A DNA stretch of 64,000 bases from Sphingobium cyanobacteriorum. Lineage in GTDB: Bacteria; Pseudomonadota; Alphaproteobacteria; Sphingomonadales; Sphingomonadaceae. The position numbers and the translations under genes were made by a program. The stretch spans positions 124,001-188,000 of the forward strand of contig NZ_JAUQOM010000007.1 in NCBI RefSeq assembly GCF_030580935.1. The letters are read 5' to 3'. Below, one piece after another: positions 16,028-25,273 of this stretch; the stretch's first letter is position 1, and every line of letters starts with the position of its first letter. The notes under the pieces are model-generated. The model was not told where the DNA came from. It searched no databases and worked only from the letters and a program-made list of their open reading frames with translations.

Positions 16028-18981
16028 GCGTCGGCCTTCAGCACATCGTCGCAACGGTTGCAGAGCGATCCGTCCTCCGTCACTTCGGGCAGCAGCCGCC
16101 AACAGCGGCCGCATTTGTGCCAGTCGCTCGGCTTGACGATGATGCCGTCGCCCACGCCCATCTCGATGCGGGCGACGATGGCGATCTCGGCGAAGTTCAC
16201 ACCGTCGCTGGGCAGCAATTCACCCATCGTCACATCGGCCTCCAGGCTGGAGCGAATGATCTTTTCGCGGCGGAAGGGTTCGATCGCTTCATTGACCTGT
16301 TCGCGCTGGTCGCGCAGCAGCGTCCACTTGTTGTCCAGATGCTGGTTGATCCAATGCTTGTCGATCTCCGGCCATTCCAGGAAATGGACGCTATCCTCGT
16401 CACTTGGGAAACGGCTTTGCCAGATTTCCTCAGCAGTGAAGGGGATGATCGGCGCGACATAGCGGACCAGCGCATGGAACAGCGTGTCGAGCAGGGTGCG
16501 ATAGGCACGGCGCCTGGGGTCGGATTGCGCGTCGCAATAGAGGCAATCCTTGCGAATGTCGAAGAAGAAGGCGGACAGGTCGCTGTTGGCGAAATCGAAG
16601 ATCGCACGGGTGTAGCGGCTGAATTCAAGCCAGTTTTCGCTATTCGCAACCTTGTCCACGACCGATCTGAGTTCAGCGTCCAGTGTCGCCAGCCGGTGGA
16701 GCATATAGCGTTCCAGCTCCGGCATTTCGGCATAGGAAACTGCTTCCGTTTCCTCATCATAGTCGGAAAGAGCGCCGAGCATATAACGGAAAGTATTGCG
16801 TAATTTGCGATAGGCGTCGGACGAACCGGCCAGCACTTCCTTGCCGATGCGGACATCATCGAAATAGTCGGTGCTGGCGACCCATACGCGCAGAATGTCC
16901 GCGCCGCTTTCGCTCATGATCTTGAGCGGATCGACGCCATTGCCCTTGGCCTTCGACATCTTTGTGCCATCAGCGGCGAGCGCGAAGCCGTGGGTCAGCA
17001 CCGCGTCATAGGGTGCGCGGCCCCGCGTGCCGCAGTTTTCCAGCAGCGAGGACTGGAACCAGCCGCGATGCTGGTCGGACCCTTCGACATAGAGATCGGC
17101 GCGGGTGCCTGCCCCATAGCGGGCCTCCACGACGAAACTGTGGGTGGAGCCGCTGTCGAACCAGACGTCGAGAATGTCGTTCACGACCTCATAGTCATTG
17201 AGGTCGTAGTCCGGGCCGAGCAGTGCCTGATGATCCGCCCCGAACCACGCATCCGCACCGCCGGCCTTGAACGCTTCGACGATCCGGGCATTGACTGCCT
17301 GATCAACCAGATACTCGCCGCTCTTGCGATGGACATAGAGGGCGATCGGCACGCCCCAGGCGCGCTGGCGGCTGATGACCCAGTCGGGGCGACCTTCGAC
17401 CATGGAGCGGATGCGGTTCGTCGAGCGCTCCGGCACCCAGCGAGTGTGTTCGATGGCGTCGAGCGCGACTTCGCGCAGCGTCGGGCCGTTGCCGCCACTC
17501 AGCACAAGAGAGCCGCTCAACGTGCCCCTGCCGAGTTCCCCCGTCCGGTCCATCGGGATGAACCATTGCGGGGTGCAGCGATAGATAAGCGGGGCTTTCG
17601 AGCGCCAGCTATGGGGATAGCTATGCCGCGTGCTTTCATCGTTGCGGACAGTCAGCAATGCGCCCGCGGCCCTGAGATCGCTGCAAATCGGGCCATCCGG
17701 TGCGAGCAGCTTCTTGTTGATGACCGACAGCGACTTGTCCTGCGGCCAGATCCAGTCGTCCCGATAGGTGCCATCGCCTTGCACCGCGAATATCGGCGCG
17801 AGGGGGAGCGATTTCGTGCCAAGCGTCGGTGCAAATCGCTTGCACAGTTCAAAGTCATCCTCGCCATGGTCGGGCGCCATATGGACAAGACCGGTGCCAG
17901 CGTCGGTGGTGACGAAATCGCCGGGCAGGAACGGGCGCGGTTCAGCGAAGAAACCGCCGAGCGCGTGCATCGGGTGACGGGCGGTGGCACCAGCGAGGTC
18001 GGAGCCTTTAATACGCAGCACGTTGAACGGGAAGATTCGTGACCCCGCTCCAAATCGAAGCTCAATGTCTCGATTCATCCGAATAAAAAGAGATTCGAGC
18101 AAAGCCTCTGCAACCAATATTCTACGACCTCTTGAAAACTCCAAAAGCTCATTCGAACTGGTCGAACGATTCTCCTCACCGACCCCAAAGTCTACGAGGA
18201 CATACTCAATATCTTCCCCATAAGCGATCGCCTGGTTCACCGGGATCGTCCAGGGCGTCGTCGTCCAGATCACCGCATAAGCGCCAACCAGCTCCGGCGC
18301 ATTAGGAGCGTCCACGATTTCGAATGCCACGTCGATCTGGGTCGAGGTCACATCCTCATACTCAACCTCGGCCTCGGCCAGCGCGGTCTTTTCGACCGGG
18401 GACCACATCACCGGCTTGGCACCGCGATAGAGCTGGCGGTTTTCCGCGAATTTCAGCAGTTCGCCAACGATGGTAGCTTCGCTATCGAACTTCATCGTCA
18501 GATACGGATCGGCCCAGTCGCCCATCACGCCCAGCCGCTTGAACTGCTCCTTCTGCACGCCCACCCATTTGTCGGCATAGGCGCGGCACTGGGCGCGGAA
18601 TTCGGCGGCGGGCACCTCGTCCTTGTTCAGCTTCTTCTTGCGATATTCCTCCTCGATCTTCCATTCGATCGGCAGGCCGTGGCAGTCCCAGCCGGGGACA
18701 TAGGGCGCATCCTTGCCCAGCAGCGACTGGCTGCGGACGATGATGTCCTTCAGCACCTTGTTCATCGCATGGCCCATATGGATGTCGCCATTGGCGTAGG
18801 GCGGGCCGTCATGCAGGATGAAGCGTTCGCGCCCAGCGCGCCGCTCACGCAGCTTGCCATAGAGGTCCATCGCCTCCCACTTGGCGGCGATGGCCGGTTC
18901 CTTCTGCGCCAGCCCCGCCTTCATCGGAAAGTCGGTGACAGGGAGGAATACGGTGGCTTTATAGTCGGGCTGGTCGGTCAT
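16024..18981 (-). CDS. ileS: Isoleucyl-tRNA synthetase
   Basis: This 985-residue class I synthetase has the HIGH-type motif HMGH at residues 68-71, the TTPWTIP start of the CP1 editing domain, the anticodon-binding domain, and a C-terminal zinc motif (CGRCW, CNRCDD). The KMSKS loop reads KMSKA at 674-678, a deviation at its last serine. Within the editing domain, about residues 255-315 form an unusual stretch (ENRSTSSNELLEFSRG and after) coded by AT-rich DNA: 82 of the 180 bases at 18,061-18,240 are G or C. The gene is intact. It is the only obvious IleRS in the window. Confidence 0.95.
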   Translation of the reverse strand: MTDQPDYKATVFLPVTDFPMKAGLAQKEPAIAAKWEAMDLYGKLRERRAGRERFILHDGPPYANGDIHMGHAMNKVLKDIIVRSQSLLGKDAPYVPGWDCHGLPIEWKIEEEYRKKKLNKDEVPAAEFRAQCRAYADKWVGVQKEQFKRLGVMGDWADPYLTMKFDSEATIVGELLKFAENRQLYRGAKPVMWSPVEKTALAEAEVEYEDVTSTQIDVAFEIVDAPNAPELVGAYAVIWTTTPWTIPVNQAIAYGEDIEYVLVDFGVGEENRSTSSNELLEFSRGRRILVAEALLESLFIRMNRDIELRFGAGSRIFPFNVLRIKGSDLAGATARHPMHALGGFFAEPRPFLPGDFVTTDAGTGLVHMAPDHGEDDFELCKRFAPTLGTKSLPLAPIFAVQGDGTYRDDWIWPQDKSLSVINKKLLAPDGPICSDLRAAGALLTVRNDESTRHSYPHSWRSKAPLIYRCTPQWFIPMDRTGELGRGTLSGSLVLSGGNGPTLREVALDAIEHTRWVPERSTNRIRSMVEGRPDWVISRQRAWGVPIALYVHRKSGEYLVDQAVNARIVEAFKAGGADAWFGADHQALLGPDYDLNDYEVVNDILDVWFDSGSTHSFVVEARYGAGTRADLYVEGSDQHRGWFQSSLLENCGTRGRAPYDAVLTHGFALAADGTKMSKAKGNGVDPLKIMSESGADILRVWVASTDYFDDVRIGKEVLAGSSDAYRKLRNTFRYMLGALSDYDEETEAVSYAEMPELERYMLHRLATLDAELRSVVDKVANSENWLEFSRYTRAIFDFANSDLSAFFFDIRKDCLYCDAQSDPRRRAYRTLLDTLFHALVRYVAPIIPFTAEEIWQSRFPSDEDSVHFLEWPEIDKHWINQHLDNKWTLLRDQREQVNEAIEPFRREKIIRSSLEADVTMGELLPSDGVNFAEIAIVARIEMGVGDGIIVKPSDWHKCGRCWRLLPEVTEDGSLCNRCDDVLKADA

Positions 18982-19001
18982 ATGGCTGCGCTTATATTAA
19001 A

Positions 19002-19093
19002 CCGTCCGGTTCGAGCAGCTTCGAGCGAAGTCGAGAAGCGCCAGTCGAGAACGGGGCTTCAAGATCAGTTCTCGACAAGCTCGAACCGAGCGG
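19002..19093. repeat. Intergenic palindromic repeat, family B copy 1
   Basis: The outer ends CCGTCCGGTTCGAG (19002-19015) and the region ending CTCGAACCGAGCGG (19080-19093) are near-inverted copies. On the other strand the element reads CCGCTCGGTTCGAGCTTG at its start and GCTCGAACCGGACGG at its end. Both ends match the copy at 32,553-32,645 closely, so this is a mobile-like repeat family. It lies between ribF and ileS. Confidence 0.65.
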
Positions 19094-19119
19094 ATGTTGG
19101 GTCAATCAGGCCCGGTGCC

Positions 19120-20046
19120 TTAAGCGAGCCGGGGCGTTCCCGCAAGGATTTGCCGCGCATCGTCGCAGTCGCGCGCGATGCCGGCCATCAGCGCGTCGAG
19201 GCCATCATATTTCCGTTCGGCATGCAGATAGCGGATCAACTGCACCTCCATGACCTGATCATAGAGGCTTTCGGCGAAGTCGAAGAAATGCGGCTCCAGC
19301 AATTCCTTGGGCGGGTCGAAGCTGGGACGGATGCCCAGGTTCGCCGCGCCGTCGAGAACCCGGCCGTCTGCCAGCAGGCCGCGCACCGCATAGATGCCGT
19401 AAGCGGGGCGCAGATATGGCCCCATGTCGATATTGGCGGTGGGAAAGCCGATGGTGCGGCCCAGCTTGTCGCCATGCTGGACCATGCCCGCAATCGCGAA
19501 GGGTCGGGTCAACAGGCGGGTGGCGGTATCACAATCGCCCGCGCGCAGCGCGTTGCGGATGCGGCTGGAGGAAATGGCCCCCTGCCCGTCCACCACCGGC
19601 GCGACCGCTTCCGCCGGCAGGCCGAACTGCGCGAAGCTGCCGACCGTGCCGGCGCGCGCGTGGCCGAAGGTAAAATCCTGGCCGGTGACGACGGCGGCGA
19701 CGCCCAGGCGATCGGTCAGCAGCGCGACATAGGCGGCGGGATCGAGCGCGGCCAGTACAGGGGTGAAATCGAACACCAGCATCGCGTCGGCACCGGCGCG
19801 GGCGAACAGCGCCTGCCGCTGGTCGAGCGTGGTGAGGCGAAAGGGCGGCGTGTCCGGCCGGAACAACCGCATCGGATGCGGATCGAAGGTCGCGACGATC
19901 GCCGGTCGCCCCTCGGCACGGGCGCGCGCGATGGCGCGGCCCACCACCGCCTGATGACCGGCATGAAAACCGTCGAAATTGCCCAGCGCCATGATGCTGC
20001 CGCGCAGATGCGCGGGGATCGGGGCGCTGCTAGAAAGCCGCTCCAT
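19120..20046 (-). CDS. ribF: Bifunctional riboflavin kinase / FAD synthetase
   Basis: The 308-residue protein has an N-terminal nucleotidyltransferase domain with LGNFDGFHAGHQ and the LTTLDQRQALFARAGAD segment, then a C-terminal riboflavin kinase domain with GRTIGFPTANI and the late YDQVMEVQLIRYLHAE segment. It converts riboflavin to FMN and then FAD. The start at 20,046 leaves 65 bp after folA; an in-frame upstream ATG gives 12 more residues but is less likely. Neighbours are cofactor and purine genes. Confidence 0.93.
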   Translation of the reverse strand: MERLSSSAPIPAHLRGSIMALGNFDGFHAGHQAVVGRAIARARAEGRPAIVATFDPHPMRLFRPDTPPFRLTTLDQRQALFARAGADAMLVFDFTPVLAALDPAAYVALLTDRLGVAAVVTGQDFTFGHARAGTVGSFAQFGLPAEAVAPVVDGQGAISSSRIRNALRAGDCDTATRLLTRPFAIAGMVQHGDKLGRTIGFPTANIDMGPYLRPAYGIYAVRGLLADGRVLDGAANLGIRPSFDPPKELLEPHFFDFAESLYDQVMEVQLIRYLHAERKYDGLDALMAGIARDCDDARQILAGTPRLA

Positions 20047-20111
20047 GGCGCGGCCTATAGGGGGGTGCGGGGGGCGTGGCAATGGACCGCCTGCTTACGC
20101 CACGAATGCGG

Positions 20112-20594
20112 TCAGCGCCGCACCAGCGTCACGAAACTATAGGCCGGTCGGCCGTCCAGCGCGGGATGATCGGCACGCGCGATTTCGCGCCAGTGCGCCG
20201 GATCGGGACAGGGAATGACGGTGTCGCCCACCGCATCGACATGCACTTGCGTCAGCTCGATCCGGTCCGCCCGGTCCAGGAACAGGCGGTAGATTTCCGC
20301 CCCGCCGATGACCATCACGGACGGCGCGGCCGCCTGCGCCAATGCGGCGTCCACATCATGGGCGACCTCCGCCCCCTTGCCCGTCCAGCCACTGTCGCGG
20401 GTCAGCACGATATGGCGGCGGCCAGGCAGCAGGCCGGGCAGGCTGTCGAAGGTCTTGCGCCCCATGATCATCGGATGGCCGGCGGTGATCGCCTTGAAAT
20501 GTTTAAGGTCGGCCGGCAGCCGCCAGGGCAGGTCGCCATCCCGGCCGATCACGCCATTGTCGGCACGGGCGAGGACAAGGACAATCTCGCTCAC
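20112..20594 (-). CDS. folA: Dihydrofolate reductase
   Basis: The 160-residue enzyme has the standard DHFR pattern: VLARADNGVIGRDGDLPWRL at the N-terminus, the catalytic acidic residue in PADLKHFK, MGRKTFDSLP for NADPH binding, and VIGGAEIYRLFL. It reduces dihydrofolate to tetrahydrofolate for thymidylate and purine synthesis. It overlaps purK by four bases (ATGA), so it is coupled to the purine genes. Thymidylate synthase is not in the window. Confidence 0.95.
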   Translation of the reverse strand: MSEIVLVLARADNGVIGRDGDLPWRLPADLKHFKAITAGHPMIMGRKTFDSLPGLLPGRRHIVLTRDSGWTGKGAEVAHDVDAALAQAAAPSVMVIGGAEIYRLFLDRADRIELTQVHVDAVGDTVIPCPDPAHWREIARADHPALDGRPAYSFVTLVRR

Positions 20595-21661
20595 AGCGAC
20601 AACCGCGTCACATGCCCCATCTTGCGGCCGGGGCGCGCTTCATGCTTGCCGTAGAGGTGGAGATGATTGGCGGGGTCGGACAGGATCGCCTGCCACTCAT
20701 GCGCCTCATCGCCGATCAGGTTGCGCATCGCCACGCCGCGCGCGGCCAGGGCGGTGTCGCCCAGCGGCAGGCCGCAGATCGCGCGGACATGATTTTCGAA
20801 CTGGCTCGTCACCGCGCCCTCGATCGTCCAATGGCCGCTATTATGGACGCGCGGGGCCATTTCGTTGAATACCGGCCCATCGGCGCTGGCGAAAAATTCG
20901 CAGGTCAGCACGCCGACATAGTCAAGCGCGTCGGCGATCCTGCGCGCCATCGCGCGGGCCTGCTCCACCTGCCCCTCGATCAGCGCGCCAGCAGGCACGG
21001 TCGATGTGGCGAGGATGCCGTCGACATGGACATTGGCGGAGGAATCCCAGAAGCGGACCGCGCCGTCATGACCGCGCACCAGGATCACCGAAAATTCCTG
21101 GTCGAAGGTCACGAACCCTTCCAGGATCGCGCTCTGCCGCCCGATCGCGTTCCAGGCGCCGACCGCATCGCCCGGTTCGGACAGGCGGGCCTGCCCCTTG
21201 CCGTCATAACCCATGCGGTTGGTTTTCAGGATGGCGCGGCTGCCGACCTGCCCGATCGCGCTTTCCAGGTCGTCCAGGCTCTCGACCGGCGCGAAAGGCG
21301 CGGTCAGGCCGCCCAGGTCGCAGACGAAGCGCTTTTCGGCCAGCCGGTCCTGCGCCACGCGCAGCGCCTGCGCGCCGGGGCGGACAAGGCCGTGGGTGGC
21401 CAGCACCTCGACCGCGGACGGATCGATATTCTCGAATTCATAGGTGACGACATCGACGCTGTCGGCAAAGTCGCCCAGCGCAGCGGCATCTTCATATTCG
21501 CCGCGCGTCCAGTTGGGCGACACATCGGCGGCCGGGCCGCTGTCTTCGGGCGCATAGATATGGGTGCGATAGCCAAGTTGCGCCGCCGCGATGGCGATCA
21601 TCCGGCCGAGCTGGCCGCCGCCAAGGATGCCGATGGTCGAACCGGGCGCGATCATGGTCAT
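20591..21661 (-). CDS. purK: 5-(carboxyamino)imidazole ribonucleotide synthase
   Basis: The 356-residue ATP-grasp enzyme has the N-terminal GILGGGQLGRMIAIAAAQLG motif, the ILKTNRMGYDGKGQ ATP-binding loop, and the VLTCEFFASADGPVFNEMAPR metal-binding segment. With PurE it makes CAIR from AIR in purine synthesis. purE is nine bases upstream and folA overlaps its end, so this is one operon. Confidence 0.95.
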   Translation of the reverse strand: MTMIAPGSTIGILGGGQLGRMIAIAAAQLGYRTHIYAPEDSGPAADVSPNWTRGEYEDAAALGDFADSVDVVTYEFENIDPSAVEVLATHGLVRPGAQALRVAQDRLAEKRFVCDLGGLTAPFAPVESLDDLESAIGQVGSRAILKTNRMGYDGKGQARLSEPGDAVGAWNAIGRQSAILEGFVTFDQEFSVILVRGHDGAVRFWDSSANVHVDGILATSTVPAGALIEGQVEQARAMARRIADALDYVGVLTCEFFASADGPVFNEMAPRVHNSGHWTIEGAVTSQFENHVRAICGLPLGDTALAARGVAMRNLIGDEAHEWQAILSDPANHLHLYGKHEARPGRKMGHVTRLSL

Positions 21662-21670
21662 CGGTTACTC

Positions 21671-22159
<489 letters not shown>

Positions 22160-22273
22160 ACGCCTTCCCCTGATCGTGCGGCATGGCGAGCCGCCCGGAA
22201 AGCACAGCCCCTTAGCGGCAGCGGGGGCGTTGGGCAAACGTCAAAACGCACCACCGACACCCCGAACGCTGCG

Positions 22274-22293
22274 GCTCCCGCGCAGGCGGGAGC
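22274..22293. terminator. GC-rich hairpin after gpmA
   Basis: GCTCCCGC (22274-22281) pairs perfectly with GCGGGAGC (22286-22293) around a four-base loop. It lies just past the gpmA stop on the minus strand and ahead of purE. No T run is present, so it may be a repeat rather than a true terminator. Confidence 0.4.
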
Positions 22294-22301
22294 ATGCCCC
22301 C

Positions 22302-22988
22302 TTATCGTTCCGACAGATAATAGCGGTCGATTGCGCCCAGATCGTCCGCCAGATCATAGACGATCGGCTGGCCGGTCGGGATTTCCAGTTCGGTGATCTC
22401 GTCATCGGGGATGTTCGACAGATGCTTGACGAGCGCGCGCAGCGAATTGCCGTGGGCGGAGATGAGGACGCGCTTGCCGGCTTTCAGGTCGGGGGCGATC
22501 TTCGCATCCCAATAGGGCAGGACGCGGGCGATCGTGTCCTTGAGGGATTCGGTCGAGGGGATCGGGATGCCGGCATAGCGACGGTCCTTGCTCAGGTCGA
22601 ACTCGCTGCCCGCTTCCAGCACCGGCGGCGGAATGTCGAAGCTGCGGCGCCAGATCTTGACCTGCGCGTCGCCATGCCTGGCCGCCGTCTCCGCCTTGTC
22701 CAGCCCGGTAAGACCGCCATAATGGCGTTCGTTGAGGTGCCAGTCCTTTTCCACCGGCAGCCACAGCCGGCCCATTTCCTCCAGCGCCAGGTTCAGCGTC
22801 TTGATCGCGCGGGTCTGGACCGAGGTATAGCACTGGTCGAAGTCCAGCCCCTTGGCCTTCATCAGCCGCCCGGCCGCGCGCGCTTCCTCCGCGCCCTTTT
22901 CGGTCACATCCACGTCCCACCAGCCGGTGAAGCGGTTTTCCAGGTTCCAGGCCGACTGGCCATGACGGATAAGGACGAGCGTGGGCAT
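22302..22988 (-). CDS. gpmA: 2,3-bisphosphoglycerate-dependent phosphoglycerate mutase
   Basis: The 228-residue enzyme has the catalytic histidine motif [20 protein letters not shown] at the N-terminus, the acid/base region [18 protein letters not shown], and the second histidine in [15 protein letters not shown]. Length and motifs fit the cofactor-dependent mutase of glycolysis. A clear ribosome binding site (CAGGAGACG) precedes the ATG at 22,988, so the longer frame is rejected. Confidence 0.95.
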   Translation of the reverse strand: MPTLVLIRHGQSAWNLENRFTGWWDVDVTEKGAEEARAAGRLMKAKGLDFDQCYTSVQTRAIKTLNLALEEMGRLWLPVEKDWHLNERHYGGLTGLDKAETAARHGDAQVKIWRRSFDIPPPVLEAGSEFDLSKDRRYAGIPIPSTESLKDTIARVLPYWDAKIAPDLKAGKRVLISAHGNSLRALVKHLSNIPDDEITELEIPTGQPIVYDLADDLGAIDRYYLSER

Positions 22989-23141
22989 TAGTCGCGTCTC
23001 CTGCACGAGATTTGCAAATGATGGCTCGTCCATAACGGGCAAAATCAGTGGTGCAAGCTTGTCCCTGCGCGCCGTCCCACCACATTGCAGTGGACGGGCC
23101 GATGGGTTAGCCGTTGCGCTTCAACCGGAAGGACATGGCAG

Positions 23142-25025
23142 TTGGCATTTGTGAAGGGCGCGTGGCGCATATTGGTCGCGATCAAGGATGGCCTCGTCCT
23201 GCTGCTGCTGCTGCTCTTCTTCGGGGCGCTCTATGCCGCCCTCTCCTTCTCGCCCAAGCCGGGCAAGACCATGTCGTCGGGCGCGCTGCTGATCGACCTG
23301 GACGGCAGCATCGTCGAACAACCGGCCGAAATGGGCGCGATGCAGTTGCTGGGCGGGTCCGGCCCCGGTATGAAGGAATATCGCCTGTCCGACATCGTCG
23401 CCGCGCTGGATGCGGCCAGGCGCGACGACAATGTCAAGGCGGTGGTGCTGAACCTGGACGGTTTCCTGGGCGGCGGGCAGGTGGCGATCGCACGGGTCGG
23501 CAAGGCGCTGGACGGCGTGCGCGCGGCCAAGAAGCCGGTGCTGGCCTATGCCACCCTCTATAGCGACGACAGCTATCAGATCGCCGCCCATGCCAGCGAA
23601 GTGTGGAGCGATCCGCTGGGCGGCGTCGCGATTCTGGGCCGGGGCGGGTCGAACCTCTATTATAAGGGGCTGATCGACAAGCTGGGCGTCAACACCCATG
23701 TCTATCGCGTCGGCACCTACAAGAGCTTCGTCGAACCCTTCACCCGTACCGAACAATCGCCTGAAGCAAAACAGGCCAATCAGGCGCTGGCCGGGGCGCT
23801 GTGGCAGAATTGGCAGGAGGACGTGACAAAGGCCCGGCCCAGGGCGAAGATCGTGGCCTATGCCGCCGATCCGCTGGCCGCCGCGCGCGCTTCGGGTGGC
23901 GACATGGCCAAGGCGGCGCTGGCCAGCGGGCTGGTCGACAGGCTGGGGGACGAGGCCGCGTTCGGCGCGCGGGTCGCCACCATTGCCGGCGCGGCGAGAC
24001 AGAACAAGGCGGGCAGCTTCGCGACGATCGACCTCGCCACCTATGTCAAGGCGCGCAAGCCCGCCAATGACGGGCAGATCGGCGTGCTGACGGTCGCGGG
24101 CGACATTGTCGATGGCGAAGGCGGCCCCGGCACGGCGGCAGGGGACACGATTTCCGACCTGCTGCTGACCGCGTTGCAGGAAAAGGACTTGAAGGCGCTG
24201 GTGGTGCGGGTCGATTCGCCGGGCGGATCGGTCATGGCGTCGGAGAAGATTCGCAGCGCGATCCTGCAAGCGAAGAAGGCCGGGCTGCCGATCGTCGTGT
24301 CCATGGCCAATGTCGCGGCGAGCGGCGGCTACTGGATATCGACCCCGGCCGATATCATCTTTGCCGAACCGGACACGATCACCGGGTCGATCGGGGTGTT
24401 CGGCATATTGCCGAGTTTCGAAGGCACGCTGGCGAAAATGGGCATCACCACCGATGGCGTCCGCACCACGCCCTTGTCCGGGCAGCCCGATGTAGTGGGC
24501 GGCACGACGCCTGCGTTCGACCAGATCATGCAATTGGGGGTCGAGGATATCTATCGCCGCTTCGTCGGACTGGTGGCGCAATCGCGGCGCAAAACTCCCG
24601 CGCAGATCGACGCGATCGCGCAGGGCCGCGTCTGGGACGGCGGCACCGCGCGGCAGATCGGCCTGGTCGATCGCTTCGGGGGGCTGGAGGACGCGATCGC
24701 CGAAGCGGCGCGACGGGCCAAGATCGATCCCGCCCAGGCGCGCGCCTATGCGATCGAAAAGAAGCCCGATGCCTTCACCCAGTTCATCCAGTCGATCGCC
24801 GAGCGCGAACAGGACGACGCCGACGCGCCCCGCGACATGCTCGCGCGGCAGGCGGCGGCGCAGCGCGGCTGGGCCAGCCAAGCGGTGGCGGATGTGCGGG
24901 CGCTGGTCACGGGCGCAGGCATCCGCGCCGACTGCCTGGAATGCCGGGGATACGGCGCGCCGCGCCTCCGCAACGCGGCGGAAGAACGCAGCATGATGGC
25001 GATGATCGCGGGGTTGTGGCGGTAG
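23142..25025 (+). CDS. sppA: Signal peptide peptidase SppA, 67-kDa type
   Basis: This protein of about 627 residues has an N-terminal membrane anchor and two tandem ClpP-like halves. The general-base lysine is in the N-terminal half (RVGTYKSFVEPFTRTEQSPEA contains it) and the nucleophile serine in the C-terminal half (MANVAASGGYWIS), the arrangement of long SppA proteins, which clear leftover signal peptides. I chose TTG at 23,142, preceded by GGAAGGACA, because the product then begins MAFVKGAWRILVAIKDG, like its homologues; an ATG at 23,085 would add 19 residues of poor fit. Confidence 0.92.
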   Translation: MAFVKGAWRILVAIKDGLVLLLLLLFFGALYAALSFSPKPGKTMSSGALLIDLDGSIVEQPAEMGAMQLLGGSGPGMKEYRLSDIVAALDAARRDDNVKAVVLNLDGFLGGGQVAIARVGKALDGVRAAKKPVLAYATLYSDDSYQIAAHASEVWSDPLGGVAILGRGGSNLYYKGLIDKLGVNTHVYRVGTYKSFVEPFTRTEQSPEAKQANQALAGALWQNWQEDVTKARPRAKIVAYAADPLAAARASGGDMAKAALASGLVDRLGDEAAFGARVATIAGAARQNKAGSFATIDLATYVKARKPANDGQIGVLTVAGDIVDGEGGPGTAAGDTISDLLLTALQEKDLKALVVRVDSPGGSVMASEKIRSAILQAKKAGLPIVVSMANVAASGGYWISTPADIIFAEPDTITGSIGVFGILPSFEGTLAKMGITTDGVRTTPLSGQPDVVGGTTPAFDQIMQLGVEDIYRRFVGLVAQSRRKTPAQIDAIAQGRVWDGGTARQIGLVDRFGGLEDAIAEAARRAKIDPAQARAYAIEKKPDAFTQFIQSIAEREQDDADAPRDMLARQAAAQRGWASQAVADVRALVTGAGIRADCLECRGYGAPRLRNAAEERSMMAMIAGLWR

Positions 25026-25113
25026 GACGCGCTGTTACCCTGAGGGGTATAAACATGGGCTAATCGCTTGACATATCCTCCACGCATAGATTCCCATGCG
25101 CGATGGAGGCATT

Positions 25114-25266
25114 ATGCAGCAGCGGCAAAATCACACCACACAGCAGATCAAAGCATTTTTAAGATATGATCGCCCAGTGATGGCTTTTCTAGTTGCTTAC
25201 AGACGTGTGATTGGCTCTTTTGTAGCCACAATTACTGTAATCATAGCCGTTAAGTTAGGTGTTTGA
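25114..25266 (+). CDS. Small ORF, candidate 50-residue membrane protein
   Basis: This short frame (50 codons) starts at ATG with a strong GGAGG five bases upstream. The product is basic and glutamine-rich at its N-terminus (MQQRQNHTTQQIKAFLRYDR) and ends in a hydrophobic helix (SFVATITVIIAVKLGV) suited to the membrane. The DNA is clearly richer in A and T than its neighbours. It fills an otherwise empty gap between sppA and the TRIC channel gene. I know no family for it. It could be a real small protein or chance. Confidence 0.4.
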   Translation: MQQRQNHTTQQIKAFLRYDRPVMAFLVAYRRVIGSFVATITVIIAVKLGV

Positions 25267-25273
25267 AACTCAG

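Noticed and set aside
23121-24881. Minus-strand open frame of 586 codons
   Set aside because: Antisense of sppA, with the same low-complexity Arg/Gly/Asp composition as other shadows.
25068-25092. TTGACA with TAGATT as promoter for the small ORF
   Set aside because: The spacing between the two hexamers is only 13 bases, too short for a sigma-70 promoter.
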